The notes: generated by a model from the sequence alone, not told the origin. A stretch of DNA of 39,816 nt from Burkholderiales bacterium (GCA_019751125.1 JAIENU010000033.1:1-39816), one strand, 5' to 3'. Positions 7,557 to 18,131 are shown, numbered from the stretch's first letter. Program-made: numbers and translations.

Positions 7557-9287
7557 ATGAAAACCATCAAAACCGACATCCTGATTCTCGGCTCCGGCGG
7601 TGCCGGACTGTTCGCGGCGCTGCATGCGCACCAGCACAACCCGCAGCTTTCGATCACCGTTGCGGTTAAGGGCCTGCTCGGCAAGAGCGGCTGCACACGC
7701 ATGGTGCAGGGCGGCTACAACGTCGCGCTGGCCGAGGGCGATTCCGTCGAGCGTCATTTCATGGACACCATCGAAGGCGGCAAGTGGCTGCCCGACCAGG
7801 ACTTGGCATGGATGCTGGTCGAGACCGCGGTCGAGCGCATCCATGAGCTGGAGAACGAGCTCGGCTGCTTTTTTGACCGCAATCCCGACGGCACCATCCA
7901 CCAGAAGGCCTTTGCCGGACAGACCTTCGACCGCACCGTACACAAGGGCGACCTGACCGGCATCGAAATCATCAACCGCCTCGCCGAGCAGGTGTGGGCG
8001 CGCGGTATCGACCGGCTCGAGGAGCATCGCGCGGTCGAGTTCATCAAGTCGAAAGACGGTTCGGCGATTTCCGGCGTGCTGATGATCGACATGCGCACGG
8101 GTGAATTCGTGTTCGTGCAGGCGCAGGCGGTGTTGCTCGCGACCGGCGGCGGCCCGACCATGTACAAGTACCACACCCCCTCCGGCGACAAGAGCTGCGA
8201 CGGCATGGCGATGGCGCTGCGCTCCGGGCTGATGCTGCGCGACATGGAGATGGTTCAGTTCCATCCGACCGGCCTGATTGCCGGCACCGACACCCGTATC
8301 ACCGGCACCATCATCGAGGAGGGGCTGCGCGGCGCCGGCGGCCATCTGCTCAATGGCGATGGCGAGCGTTTCATGCACAAGTACGATCCGCGTGACGAAC
8401 GCGCGACGCGTGACATTGTCAGCCGCGGCATGTACGAGGAAATGCGCGCCGGGCGCGTCGGTCCGCGCGGCGGGCTGTACATCACCATGCGCCACCTCGA
8501 CCCGGTGATGGTGCGCCGCGAGTTCAAGGGCATGGTCGAGCGCTGCGCCGATTGCGGCTTCGACCTCGTCGGCGGACTTGCCGACGTGGTGCCGACCGCG
8601 CACTACATGATGGGTGGCGTGGTGTTCAAGACCGATTGCACCACCGACCTGCCGGGGCTGTTTGTCGCCGGCGAGGATTCCGGCGGCGTACACGGTGCCA
8701 ACCGCCTCGGCGGCAATGGCGTGGCCAATTCCACGGTGTTCGGCGGCATCGCCGGCGATGTGATGCCGGGCTGGGTGAAGGCCCATGGCGAATTCCGCGC
8801 CCCGGACCAGGCCGCGATCGACGCCGCGGTGGCGCGCTGCACGGCGCCGTTCACCCGCAGCGGCGGGGACCTGAACGAAATCCGCGAGGCCCTCTACAAC
8901 GTGATGTGGGATGACGTCGGCATCATCCGCGATGCCGCATCGCTGGAGCGCGCCGACGGCCTGCTCAATGAACTTGATGCCCGGCTCGATGCCGTCGGCA
9001 TTGATGGCGCGACGCGTGCCTTCAACCTGACCTGGCATGACTGGCTCAACCTGAAAAACCTGGTGCTGGTGTCGCAGTCGATCCGTTTTGCGGCGATGGC
9101 ACGGGAGGATTCACGCGGCGCCCATTTCCGCGCCGACCATCCCGGCGTGCGCGACCTTGAAAATTCGCGCTACACCTGTGTCGGCTGGCAGGGTGGCCGT
9201 TTCAGCATCGAAACCCGGCCGGTTCGCTTCACCCGCGTCAAGCCCGGGCAGAGCCTGCTCCAGCCCGAGGCGGCAGCCAGCGCCTGA
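7557..9287 (+). CDS. Fumarate reductase/succinate dehydrogenase flavoprotein subunit, non-canonical FAD site
   Basis: The 576-residue protein is the catalytic FAD subunit. The Rossmann dinucleotide motif is at residues 12-17 (GSGGAG). Active-site text is conserved: MVQFHPTGL, IIEEGLRGAGGHLLNGDGER, PTAHYMMGGV and VHGANRLGGNGVANSTVFGG. At the position where SDH/FRD flavoproteins have the FAD-linking His (SHTVxAxGG), this protein has GCTRMVQGG, placing Cys46 at that site; FAD is therefore probably bound non-covalently. E. coli FrdA variants altered at this His keep some fumarate reduction but lose most succinate oxidation, so a reductase role is suggested. The gene follows fumarase beta by four bases and lies about 4.8 kb from its presumed iron-sulfur partner (2008-2727). 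Stand-alone fumarate-reductase-like oxidases are an alternative. Confidence 0.88.
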   Translation: MKTIKTDILILGSGGAGLFAALHAHQHNPQLSITVAVKGLLGKSGCTRMVQGGYNVALAEGDSVERHFMDTIEGGKWLPDQDLAWMLVETAVERIHELENELGCFFDRNPDGTIHQKAFAGQTFDRTVHKGDLTGIEIINRLAEQVWARGIDRLEEHRAVEFIKSKDGSAISGVLMIDMRTGEFVFVQAQAVLLATGGGPTMYKYHTPSGDKSCDGMAMALRSGLMLRDMEMVQFHPTGLIAGTDTRITGTIIEEGLRGAGGHLLNGDGERFMHKYDPRDERATRDIVSRGMYEEMRAGRVGPRGGLYITMRHLDPVMVRREFKGMVERCADCGFDLVGGLADVVPTAHYMMGGVVFKTDCTTDLPGLFVAGEDSGGVHGANRLGGNGVANSTVFGGIAGDVMPGWVKAHGEFRAPDQAAIDAAVARCTAPFTRSGGDLNEIREALYNVMWDDVGIIRDAASLERADGLLNELDARLDAVGIDGATRAFNLTWHDWLNLKNLVLVSQSIRFAAMAREDSRGAHFRADHPGVRDLENSRYTCVGWQGGRFSIETRPVRFTRVKPGQSLLQPEAAASA

Positions 9288-9366
9288 GGTTTGATTTTTC
9301 GCGCCGGGCAGGCCAGACTGCGCCTCCGCTGCAACAGACAACAATTAATTATCCGGAGGAACCGTC

Positions 9367-10353
9367 ATGGTTAACCAGCCATCCCGCCTGCGTCATGCCC
9401 CGCGCCTGATCATTGCTGCCCTAGCTCTTGTCTTTGTTTCAGGTTCCGTCCTGGCCCAGGAATTCCCGCAGCGTTCGATCCGCATGGTTTTGCCCTTCCC
9501 GGCAGGTGGCGGCAGCGATCTGGTGGCGCGCATCATCGCACAGAAATATGCGCAGCAACTCGGCCAGCAGGTGGTGGTCGACAACCGCGCCGGTGCCAGC
9601 GGCAACATCGCCGCCGAGATCGTGGCCAAGGCGCCCGGCGACGGTTACACGGTGTTTTTCGCCAACTCCTCGATTTCGATCAGCCCGGCGATCTACAAAA
9701 AGCTGAACTATGATCCGGTGAAGGATTTTGCCGCGGTGTCGATGGCTTCGTCCTACCCCTTCGTGCTGGTGGCACACCCCGCGCTGCCGGTGAAAAGCGT
9801 GAAGGATCTGGTGGCGTTGGCCAAGGGCAAGAACTCGCTGGATTATTCCTCGGCCGGTACCGGCACCATGTCGCATATGGCCATGGAAATGCTGCGCGTC
9901 AAAACCGGTACGCGGATCAATCACCTGCCGTACAAGGGTGCGGCACCGGCAACGGTTGCCTTGCTTACCGGCGAGTCCCAGGTCGCCTTCGTGGTGATGC
10001 CGGTGGCGGCACCGCACATTGCCAACAACCGCCTGCGCGGGCTGGGTGTGGCTGACAAGGCGCGTTCCGCGGTGGCGCCGAATGTGCCGACAATGATCGA
10101 AGCCGGCGTGCCCGATCACGTGGCAGTGCAGTGGAACGGCCTGCTGGTGCCGTCAAAAACGCCCGCCCCAGTGCAGGACAAGCTGTACAAGGAGTGGGTG
10201 GCGGCGGTGAAATCCCCGGAAGTGGTGCAGCGCATCCGTGCCGAAGGCGCGGAACCCAGCGGCAACACGCCGGCGGAATTTTCGGCGTTTTTCCGTGCTG
10301 AGGCCGCGAAGTGGGCCGATGTCGCCAAAAAATCCGGCACTACAGTCGATTAA
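9367..10353 (+). CDS. Bug/TctC-family substrate-binding protein (Bug 2)
   Basis: This 328-residue exported binding protein has an N-terminal Arg-containing leader and hydrophobic signal segment ending near SVLAQ (about residue 30). Motifs: RMVLPFPAGGGSDLVARI, VVVDNRAGASGNIAAE, YSSAGTGTMSHMAME and HLPYKG. The first loop is PAGGGSD rather than the usual PPGGxxD. A GGAGGA ribosome site (9355-9360) is placed six bases before the ATG. It follows the flavoprotein gene by 79 bases and precedes the Ldh2 dehydrogenase by 20, so its ligand may be a hydroxy-acid oxidised by that enzyme. No TctAB genes accompany it. Confidence 0.92.
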   Translation: MVNQPSRLRHAPRLIIAALALVFVSGSVLAQEFPQRSIRMVLPFPAGGGSDLVARIIAQKYAQQLGQQVVVDNRAGASGNIAAEIVAKAPGDGYTVFFANSSISISPAIYKKLNYDPVKDFAAVSMASSYPFVLVAHPALPVKSVKDLVALAKGKNSLDYSSAGTGTMSHMAMEMLRVKTGTRINHLPYKGAAPATVALLTGESQVAFVVMPVAAPHIANNRLRGLGVADKARSAVAPNVPTMIEAGVPDHVAVQWNGLLVPSKTPAPVQDKLYKEWVAAVKSPEVVQRIRAEGAEPSGNTPAEFSAFFRAEAAKWADVAKKSGTTVD

Positions 10354-10373
10354 ATCAGTGGATTGATTAAGAG

Positions 10374-11390
10374 ATGGCCGCGCTGCCGATTGCCGACTGG
10401 ACTGAGCTTGCGACACGTGCGCTGAAACGCGCCGGTGCCGGCAAGGGCATGGCCGAGGCCACCGCGCAGGCGCTGGTGGCCGCCGACTGTGAAGGGCTTT
10501 CCGGCCACGGCCTGTCGCGGGTTGCGCTGTATGCCCAGCATCTGCGTGAAGGCCGTGCCGACGGCAAGGCAAAACCAAAGCTGCTGCGCAAGATCGGTGC
10601 GACCTGCCTGATCGACGCCGGTGGCGGCCTTGCCTTTCCGGCGGCGGCGCTGGCGGTGAAGGAGGCGATCAAACGCGCGAAGCGTTACGGCGTGGCCTTT
10701 GCCGGCGTCACCAACAGCCACCACTTCGGCGCCGCGGCCTATCACCTCGCGCCGATTGCCGAGGCCGGCATGACCGGCATCGCACTGACCAACTCGCCGG
10801 CGGCGATCAATGCCTGGGGCGGCAGCAAGGCTTTTTTCGGTACCAATCCGGTGGCCGCGATTTTTCCGCGCAAGGGTAAACCGCCTATCGTCATCGACCT
10901 GTCGCTGACCGAGGTCACCCGCGGCAAGATCATGCTCTATGCCAAGGAAAACAAGCCGATTCCATTGGGCTGGGCGGTGGACCGTGACGGCAATCCCACC
11001 ACCAGCGCGCAGGCCGCGCTGACCGGTAGCCTGACCGCGATCGGCGGCGTCAAGGGCACTGCACTGGCCCTGATGGTCGAGGCCCTGTGTGTGGCGCTGA
11101 CCGGTGCTGCGCTGAGTGTTGAAAACGATTCGTACTTCGAACCCGGCAACAAGCCGCGCATTGGCCACGCGCTGATTGTCATTGACCCCGCGGCACTGGC
11201 CGGGGCCGATGTTTATGCCGCGCGTATCGAAGACCTGGTGTCCGGCATGCTCAAGGACGCCGGTGTGCGCCTGCCCGGTGCGCGCCGCCAGCAGGCCACC
11301 GCGCAGGCGCACAGCGCCGGCCTGCAGATTCCCGACGCCCTGCACCAGGAACTGCTGAAGCTGGCCGGACGGATGCGCGGCAAGAAATAA
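10374..11390 (+). CDS. Ldh2-family NAD(P)-dependent dehydrogenase (malate/lactate/ureidoglycolate type)
   Basis: The 338-residue protein belongs to the Ldh2/MDG2 family, NAD(P)H-linked oxidoreductases that act on 2-hydroxy acids or 2-imino acids and are unrelated to classical Rossmann dehydrogenases. Visible family elements are DCEGLSGHGLSRV near the N-terminus, the catalytic-His region VTNSHHFGAAAYH, and the nucleotide-binding stretch AWGGSKAFFGTNPVAAIFP followed by DLSLTEVTRGKI. Many members have DMATS where this one has DLSLT. It follows Bug 2 closely (20 bases), so a shared transport-oxidation role for a hydroxy-acid is a reasonable inference. Known relatives include sulfolactate dehydrogenase (ComC), malate and ureidoglycolate dehydrogenase; the substrate here is not determined. 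Confidence 0.87.
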   Translation: MAALPIADWTELATRALKRAGAGKGMAEATAQALVAADCEGLSGHGLSRVALYAQHLREGRADGKAKPKLLRKIGATCLIDAGGGLAFPAAALAVKEAIKRAKRYGVAFAGVTNSHHFGAAAYHLAPIAEAGMTGIALTNSPAAINAWGGSKAFFGTNPVAAIFPRKGKPPIVIDLSLTEVTRGKIMLYAKENKPIPLGWAVDRDGNPTTSAQAALTGSLTAIGGVKGTALALMVEALCVALTGAALSVENDSYFEPGNKPRIGHALIVIDPAALAGADVYAARIEDLVSGMLKDAGVRLPGARRQQATAQAHSAGLQIPDALHQELLKLAGRMRGKK

Positions 11391-11406
11391 GTCCGCACGC
11401 AGATAA

Positions 11407-11436
11407 TTTATAAGCCATTGTTTTTATTGAATATTT
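11407..11436 (-). repeat. Dispersed AT-rich motif, copy B
   Basis: On the minus strand this reads TTCAATAAAAACAATGG followed by CTTATAAA. It shares its core and its upstream AATATT flank with copy D at 26522-26553, and TTCAAT with copy C. It lies in the 81-base gap between the Ldh2 stop and recQ, in the reverse orientation relative to recQ. Confidence 0.65.
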
Positions 11437-11471
11437 TATTGTGACGCCGATGCTGTCGCGGCGGCAAAACG

Positions 11472-13262
<1,791 letters not shown>

Positions 13263-13387
13263 GCCGCAGGGCAAGCGGCTTGGTGCGCCGCACCAGCGTT
13301 GCCAGTGGCGCAAGGCGGCGCGGCAGGGTAACTTAACCGCCACCACAGATCACGACCACCTTCATTACAACAGCCACAGGGGGAGAC

Positions 13388-14419
13388 ATGAGGATAGCCG
13401 CCATCATCTGCGTGGCCGCCGCTTTTGCGTGCGCGCCGGCACTGGCCCAGAACCAGAATCAGAACGTCAGGATCACGCCGGTCGGCTCACACGCGGGCGA
13501 GCTGTGTGCGAACGACCGCGCGATCATTTTCGAGGATCCCACCGGCGTGCGTTTTCTTTATGATCCCGCGCACAACGTGACCGGTGGTGACGACCCGCGG
13601 CTGGGCAACATACACATGGTGCTGCTGTCGCACATGCACGGCGACCATGTCGGGGACCTCAAGCTGGTGGCGCCGGGTGCCGGCACCTGTGCCAATTCGC
13701 AGCGCGTACCCGCGCCGAACTCGACGACGGCCGAAGTGGTCGCCGCAAAAAACGCCGCGCTGGTGACAACCCGTGCGATGGCCGGTTTTGTGCACAACAA
13801 GGTGAATGTGATCCGCGGCGGTGGCAGCAAGCCGATGGACTTCTGCTCCACCCTGTCGGTCACCGTACCGGTGCAGGCGGCATGCAGCTCGCGTATCGAC
13901 CTCGGCGGCGTGTTTCTCGCCAGGACCGAGGGTGCAACGCAGGGTGTGGAAATCACCATCGTCTATTCGGCCCACGTCAACAATGCGCCGCCGGCGCTGC
14001 TGACCAAGCCGCAGCAGGAACTGCTGCTCGCCGACGGCGCACAGCTCGAGTACGGCCCCGCGGTTGGCTTCGTGGTCAAGTTCAGCAACGGGCTGGTTGC
14101 CTACCTGTCGAGCGACACCGCGATCCATGCCGAAATGAAGACCATCATCAACGAGTACCACAAGGCGAGCCTTGCCGTGCTCAACCTCGGGCCGAACCCC
14201 GGCATCTTCATTTCCGGCGCGCACGCGATGAACGAACTGGTCAGGCCGGCGTCGGTGATTCTGACGCATGTCAACGAAGCCGCCACCGAAGGCGGCAGGC
14301 TGCGGCCGAACTCGATGACCGCGAGACTGGTCAAACAGCTCAAGGCGCCGGCTCATCCCGCGTTGAGCGAGCGCACCATGGAGTTCGACGGCAAGGGCCG
14401 TTGCGTCGCGGGCTGCTGA
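13388..14419 (+). CDS. Exported metallo-beta-lactamase-fold hydrolase
   Basis: The 343-residue protein begins with a signal peptide (MRIAAIICVAAAFACAPALA, cleavage near Ala20), so it acts in the periplasm. The metal site looks intact: HMHGDH (in VLLSHMHGDHVGDL), a later His in VYSAHVNN, Asp in YLSSDT and a final His in ILTHVNE. This layout resembles UlaG/AHL-lactonase-type hydrolases rather than true beta-lactamases. GGGGGAG upstream of the ATG supports the start. It stands alone between recQ and a convergent DUF1330 gene. The substrate is unknown. Confidence 0.8.
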   Translation: MRIAAIICVAAAFACAPALAQNQNQNVRITPVGSHAGELCANDRAIIFEDPTGVRFLYDPAHNVTGGDDPRLGNIHMVLLSHMHGDHVGDLKLVAPGAGTCANSQRVPAPNSTTAEVVAAKNAALVTTRAMAGFVHNKVNVIRGGGSKPMDFCSTLSVTVPVQAACSSRIDLGGVFLARTEGATQGVEITIVYSAHVNNAPPALLTKPQQELLLADGAQLEYGPAVGFVVKFSNGLVAYLSSDTAIHAEMKTIINEYHKASLAVLNLGPNPGIFISGAHAMNELVRPASVILTHVNEAATEGGRLRPNSMTARLVKQLKAPAHPALSERTMEFDGKGRCVAGC

Positions 14420-14431
14420 TTCCGGCGCGGC

Positions 14432-14473
14432 CCCGGGTAAGCCCGGGAGGGCGTTGCCGTCAGGCGACGCCCT
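14432..14473. terminator. Two adjacent hairpins between convergent genes
   Basis: The first is CCCGGG-TAAG-CCCGGG (14432-14447). The second is AGGGCGTTGCC-GTCA-GGCGACGCCCT (14448-14473), an 11-bp stem with one G-T pair. They lie just after the metallo-hydrolase stop (14419) and overlap the last codons of the convergent DUF1330 gene. Neither has a T-run, so they are probably a bidirectional structural barrier, not a classical intrinsic terminator. Confidence 0.5.
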
Positions 14474-14756
14474 CGACGATGCGCAGGTCGCGCACCACGG
14501 CACCGCCCTCGAGTTCCTTCAGCGCTGCCTGATAGGCCGGCGTGTCGTGGGCTGACAGCGCCTGCGCCAGATTGTCGAACTCGATCACCACCACCCGTTG
14601 TTCAATGCCGGCCTCGTAAACTTTGGCTGCTATCCCGCGTACCAGGAAACGCCCGCCGTGTGCCTGCACCGCCGCCGGAGCCACGGCGGCATAACGCTTG
14701 AATGCTTCGCTGTCGCGGATTTCGCGGTAAGTCACCACCCAGTACGCCTTTGCCAT
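14460..14756 (-). CDS. DUF1330 domain protein (dimeric alpha+beta-barrel fold)
   Basis: The 98-residue protein matches DUF1330: MAKAYWVVTYREIRDSEAFK at the N-terminus, then the HGGRFLVRG turn and VVVIEFDN before a helix rich in Ala. Members adopt the small ferredoxin-like fold of antibiotic-biosynthesis monooxygenase relatives. No reaction is established for most. GGGGAG six bases upstream of the ATG at 14756 supports this start over the longer frame to 14777. It is a single-gene unit convergent with the gene at 13388. Confidence 0.85.
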   Translation of the reverse strand: MAKAYWVVTYREIRDSEAFKRYAAVAPAAVQAHGGRFLVRGIAAKVYEAGIEQRVVVIEFDNLAQALSAHDTPAYQAALKELEGGAVVRDLRIVEGVA

Positions 14757-14918
14757 GGCCTGCTCCCCAAGAGTCATGTTGTCGTGACGATGATACGCCG
14801 GTGAGGCTCATAATCCGGAACCTGCAATACATGCCACCGCTTCCGGGTGTATGTTGATGCACAAGCAGATTGCCCGAGGGGCAGCGCGGAGCGGACCAGC
14901 CGCCGGAGGAGAATACGC

Positions 14919-15836
14919 ATGGCCATCACCATCTATCCGGTGACCCCGGATTTTGTCGCCGAAATCGGCGATGTCGATTTGTCGAAGCCGCTGTCGCGCG
15001 AAGACTTCGCCGCGATCCAGCAGGTATTCTGGAAATACGCCGTGCTGGTGTTTACGCAGCAGCAGCTCAGTACGGATCAGCAACTGGCGTTTTCCGAGGC
15101 CTGGGGCCCGGTGGAGAAGGAGCGCACACTGGATCCGAAGGCGACGCCCACGCGTTACAGCGGTGCCTTTGCCGACATTTCCAACCTCAATGCCAGCGGC
15201 GAAATCTGGGGCGAGGACAGCCGCCAGCGCATGTACAAGGCCGGCAACAAGCTGTGGCATACCGACAGTTCCTTCAAGCGCCTGCCCAGCCTGTGCTCGC
15301 TGCTCTATTCGGAAACCGTGGTGCCGGTCGGCGGCCACACCGAATTCGCCGACCAGCGCGCAGCCTACGACGCGCTGTCGCCGGCGATGAAGAAAAAACT
15401 GGAAGGCCTGGTCGCCGAACACTGGATCGCCACCTCGCGCCGGCGCAGCGGCTTTCATGATTTCAACGAAGATGAACAGAAGCGCCTGCCGCCGGTGCCG
15501 CAGATGCTGGTGCGGATGATTCCGCAGAACCGCCGCAAGTCGCTGTTTGTCGCCTCGCATGCCGGGCGCATCTGGGGGATGCCCGATGACGAAGGCCGTG
15601 CGCTGATCGATGAACTGATCGCGCATGTCACCCAGCGCCAGTTTGTCTACACCCACCGCTGGCGCCCCAACGAACTGGTGATGTGGGACAACCGCTGCAC
15701 GATGCACCGCGGCACCGATTTTGATGACCTGCGCTGGAAGCGGGTGATGCGCCGGGTCACCGTCAGCGACATTGCCAATTCCTGCGAGCAGGCCGGAGTG
15801 CAGGCCCCCGCGCCGATGGAGCCGATGCCCGCCTGA
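14919..15836 (+). CDS. TauD/TfdA-family Fe(II)/2-oxoglutarate-dependent dioxygenase
   Basis: The 305-residue enzyme has the iron-binding facial triad: His114-x-Asp116 in WHTDSSF and His263 in MHRGTDFD, with a 2-oxoglutarate-binding Arg in KRVMRRVTV (278/279). Relatives hydroxylate and so cleave taurine, sulfonates, alkyl sulfates or phenoxyacetates such as 2,4-D. The text resembles TfdA (2,4-dichlorophenoxyacetate dioxygenase) and its alpha-ketoglutarate-dependent homologues more than TauD, but the substrate is not determined. The ATG is supported by CGGAGGAG (14904-14911). The convergent Bug 3 gene ends 25 bases downstream. Confidence 0.88.
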   Translation: MAITIYPVTPDFVAEIGDVDLSKPLSREDFAAIQQVFWKYAVLVFTQQQLSTDQQLAFSEAWGPVEKERTLDPKATPTRYSGAFADISNLNASGEIWGEDSRQRMYKAGNKLWHTDSSFKRLPSLCSLLYSETVVPVGGHTEFADQRAAYDALSPAMKKKLEGLVAEHWIATSRRRSGFHDFNEDEQKRLPPVPQMLVRMIPQNRRKSLFVASHAGRIWGMPDDEGRALIDELIAHVTQRQFVYTHRWRPNELVMWDNRCTMHRGTDFDDLRWKRVMRRVTVSDIANSCEQAGVQAPAPMEPMPA

Positions 15837-15861
15837 ACGGGCTTCCGGTTTTTTCCCGCCG

Positions 15862-16851
15862 CTAATCGAGGCGGATATTGGCTTCGCGGACGACCCGTCC
15901 CCAGCGCTCGATCTCGGCGCGGATGTAACTGGCGAACTGGTCCGGGCTGCCGCCCAGCGGTTCGATGCCTTCGGTGGCAAAACGCTTCAGCACATCCGGC
16001 TGCTGCAATATCCGGTTCAGTTCCGTATTCATCTTGATGACGATTTCGCGCGGCGTTTTGGCCGGCGCCAGCGGTCCGAACCAGGTGGTCGATTCGTAAC
16101 CGGCGACACCGGCCTCGGTGATCGTCGGCAGGTCGGGCAGCACCTTCAGACGCTGCGTCGATGCGACCGCGATGCCGCGCATGCGTCCGGCCTGCACATG
16201 CGGCAGCAGCGGCGGCACGCCGGTGATGGTCAGCGAGGTTTCACCGGAGATCAGCGACACCGTCATCGGCCCGGTGCCGCGATAGGCGATGGGTGCGATG
16301 TCGACTTTCGCCAGCAGCTTGAAATATTCCACGGCCAGATGCGATGCGCTGCCGGCACCCGAAGATGCATAGTTCACCTGGCCGGGTCTTGCCTTGGCCA
16401 GCGTGATCAGGTCCTTGACCGTTCGCACCGGCAGCGAAGGGTGGGTGATCAGCATGTTCGGCACCATCGCGAACTGGATCACCGGCGCAAAATCACGCAA
16501 CGGCTGGTAGGGCAGTTTCGGATACAGCGAAGGCCCGAAGCCGAAGGTGCCGACATGGCCGAAGATCAGCGTGTAGCCATCGGCCGGCGACTTGGCGACG
16601 TGGTCGACGCCGATGGTGCCGCCGGCGCCAGGACGGTTGTCGACCACCATCTGCTGGTTCCAGGCCTCGCCCAGTTTCTGGGCGAGGATGCGCGCGATGA
16701 TGTCGGTGCTGCCGCCCGGCGCGAAAGGGACAACCAGACGCATCGCTTTCGCGGGGAAACCCTGTGCGGGATCGGACTGCGCGATGGTGGTGGCAGGTAC
16801 TGACAGCAGGACGGCGGCAGTGCCGGCGACCAGGCGTCGGGCGGTGAACAT
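15862..16851 (-). CDS. Bug/TctC-family substrate-binding protein (Bug 3)
   Basis: A 329-residue exported binding protein with a signal peptide ending near TTIAQ (residue 25). Motifs: RLVVPFAPGGSTDIIARI, VVDNRPGAGGTIG and YASSGAGSASHLAVE. The third motif, usually HVPYKG, is PIAYRG here, a change in the ligand-side loop. GAGGAG precedes the ATG. It is transcribed 32 bases downstream of the FMN hydroxy-acid oxidase gene on the same strand, so the two are probably an operon in which the binding protein captures the hydroxy-acid that the oxidase uses. This link is inference from position. Confidence 0.92.
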   Translation of the reverse strand: MFTARRLVAGTAAVLLSVPATTIAQSDPAQGFPAKAMRLVVPFAPGGSTDIIARILAQKLGEAWNQQMVVDNRPGAGGTIGVDHVAKSPADGYTLIFGHVGTFGFGPSLYPKLPYQPLRDFAPVIQFAMVPNMLITHPSLPVRTVKDLITLAKARPGQVNYASSGAGSASHLAVEYFKLLAKVDIAPIAYRGTGPMTVSLISGETSLTITGVPPLLPHVQAGRMRGIAVASTQRLKVLPDLPTITEAGVAGYESTTWFGPLAPAKTPREIVIKMNTELNRILQQPDVLKRFATEGIEPLGGSPDQFASYIRAEIERWGRVVREANIRLD

Positions 16852-16883
16852 GGATTCTCCTCGGTGAACGCGGCCGCGCGTGT

Positions 16884-18131
16884 TCAGGACTGGTGCTGGC
16901 CGTAGCCGTCAAAGGCCCGCGCCGGCATCAGCATGTCACGGTTGACCTCCGCAATGCTGTTGGCGCCGAGCATGCCCATGTCGCGGTCGATCTCGGCGCG
17001 CAGCAGGCCGATGGCGTGGTTGACCCCGGTCTCGCCGGCGATCGCCGCGGCGTAAAGCATCGGCCGGCCGACAAACACGAACTTCGCGCCCAGTGCCAGC
17101 GCCTTCAGTGCGTCGGTGCCGCGGCGTATGCCGCTGTCCATCAGCACCGGCATGCCGCCGGCCGCCTCGACGATGCCCGGCAGCACGCGCAGCGGCGAGG
17201 TCGCTGAGTCGAGCTGGCGGCCGCCGTGGTTGGAGACGATGATGCCGTCGGCGCCGTGCTCGCGCGCAATCACCGCATCGCGCTTGTCGAGTATGCCCTT
17301 GATCAGCAGCTTGCCTTTCCACAGGCGGCGCATCAGGTCGAAGTGCGTCCAGTTCAGATGGTCTCGGTTGGCGCGTCCGCGTACGGCGGTGCGTGACATC
17401 ACCGGCGTGCGTGCGCCCATGTTCTCGAAATGCGGCATGCCGCGGGTGAAGTAGGTGCGCAGCGCGGTGCCGACCAGCCAGCGTGGATGTGCCAGGCACT
17501 GCAGCGCGAGGCGCAGGCCGGGACGCAGCGGCGCGTCGTAGCCGTTGCGCACATTGTTCTCGCGGTTGGCGCCGACGGGGATGTCCACCGTCAGCACCAT
17601 CGTGTCGTAACCGGCTTTGGCGACGCGCTCGACCATGTCGCTGATCGCTTTTTCCTCGCCCGGCAGATAAGCCTGGAACCAGCTGTTGTTCGGACTTGCC
17701 GTACGGATTTCTTCCAGCCGGGTCAGCGACGCGCCGCTGAGGATCATCGGGATGTTGTTCGCCGCTGCGGCGCGTGCGAGTGCGAGGTCACCGTCGAAGC
17801 CGGCAAGCGAAGTGCCACCCATCGGGCAGATGCCGAAGGGAGAGTCGTAGCTGCGACCGAAAAGTTCGGTCTTCTGCGTACGCTGCGACACGCCGACCAG
17901 CATCCGCGGCACCAGTGCGATGTCGTCGAACACCGAGCGGTTCCAGTCCAGCGTGACGTTGCGCTCCACGCCGCCGGAGACGTAACCGAAGATCGGCCGC
18001 GGCAGGTAGCGCCGCGCCGGCGCCTCGAAATCCTCCAGCGCCAGCATCATGCGCAGATGCGGTGGAACCGAGGCGATGGCGAGCTGCGGCGTGCCGCGGT
18101 CGCCGGAGGACAGGGGGGCGGTGGTGGCCAT
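16884..18131 (-). CDS. FMN-dependent alpha-hydroxy-acid oxidase/dehydrogenase (LldD/glycolate oxidase family)
   Basis: The 415-residue protein is a complete TIM-barrel FMN enzyme that oxidises 2-hydroxy acids to 2-keto acids. The family signature SNHGGRQLD carries the catalytic His and substrate Arg. Also visible are PMGGTSLAGFDGDLALARAA (FMN-phosphate side), WFQAYLPG and LTVDIPVGANRENNVRNG. The phosphate-binding end is DSGIRRGTDALKALALGA. The ATG at 18131 is preferred over an earlier in-frame ATG at 18176 because AAGG precedes it and the extra 15 residues resemble no family member. Candidate substrates are lactate, glycolate, mandelate or a longer hydroxy-acid. Bug 3 lies directly downstream. 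Confidence 0.9.
   Translation of the reverse strand: MATTAPLSSGDRGTPQLAIASVPPHLRMMLALEDFEAPARRYLPRPIFGYVSGGVERNVTLDWNRSVFDDIALVPRMLVGVSQRTQKTELFGRSYDSPFGICPMGGTSLAGFDGDLALARAAAANNIPMILSGASLTRLEEIRTASPNNSWFQAYLPGEEKAISDMVERVAKAGYDTMVLTVDIPVGANRENNVRNGYDAPLRPGLRLALQCLAHPRWLVGTALRTYFTRGMPHFENMGARTPVMSRTAVRGRANRDHLNWTHFDLMRRLWKGKLLIKGILDKRDAVIAREHGADGIIVSNHGGRQLDSATSPLRVLPGIVEAAGGMPVLMDSGIRRGTDALKALALGAKFVFVGRPMLYAAAIAGETGVNHAIGLLRAEIDRDMGMLGANSIAEVNRDMLMPARAFDGYGQHQS

Noticed and set aside
9288..9366. Searched the gap between the flavoprotein and Bug 2 for a terminator.
   Set aside because: No stem with a T-run is present; only a good ribosome site for Bug 2 is visible.
13263..13387. GC-rich hairpins after recQ (GCCGC...GCGGC and GGTGC-GCC-GCACC).
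   Set aside because: Short stems without T-run; expected by chance at this GC content.
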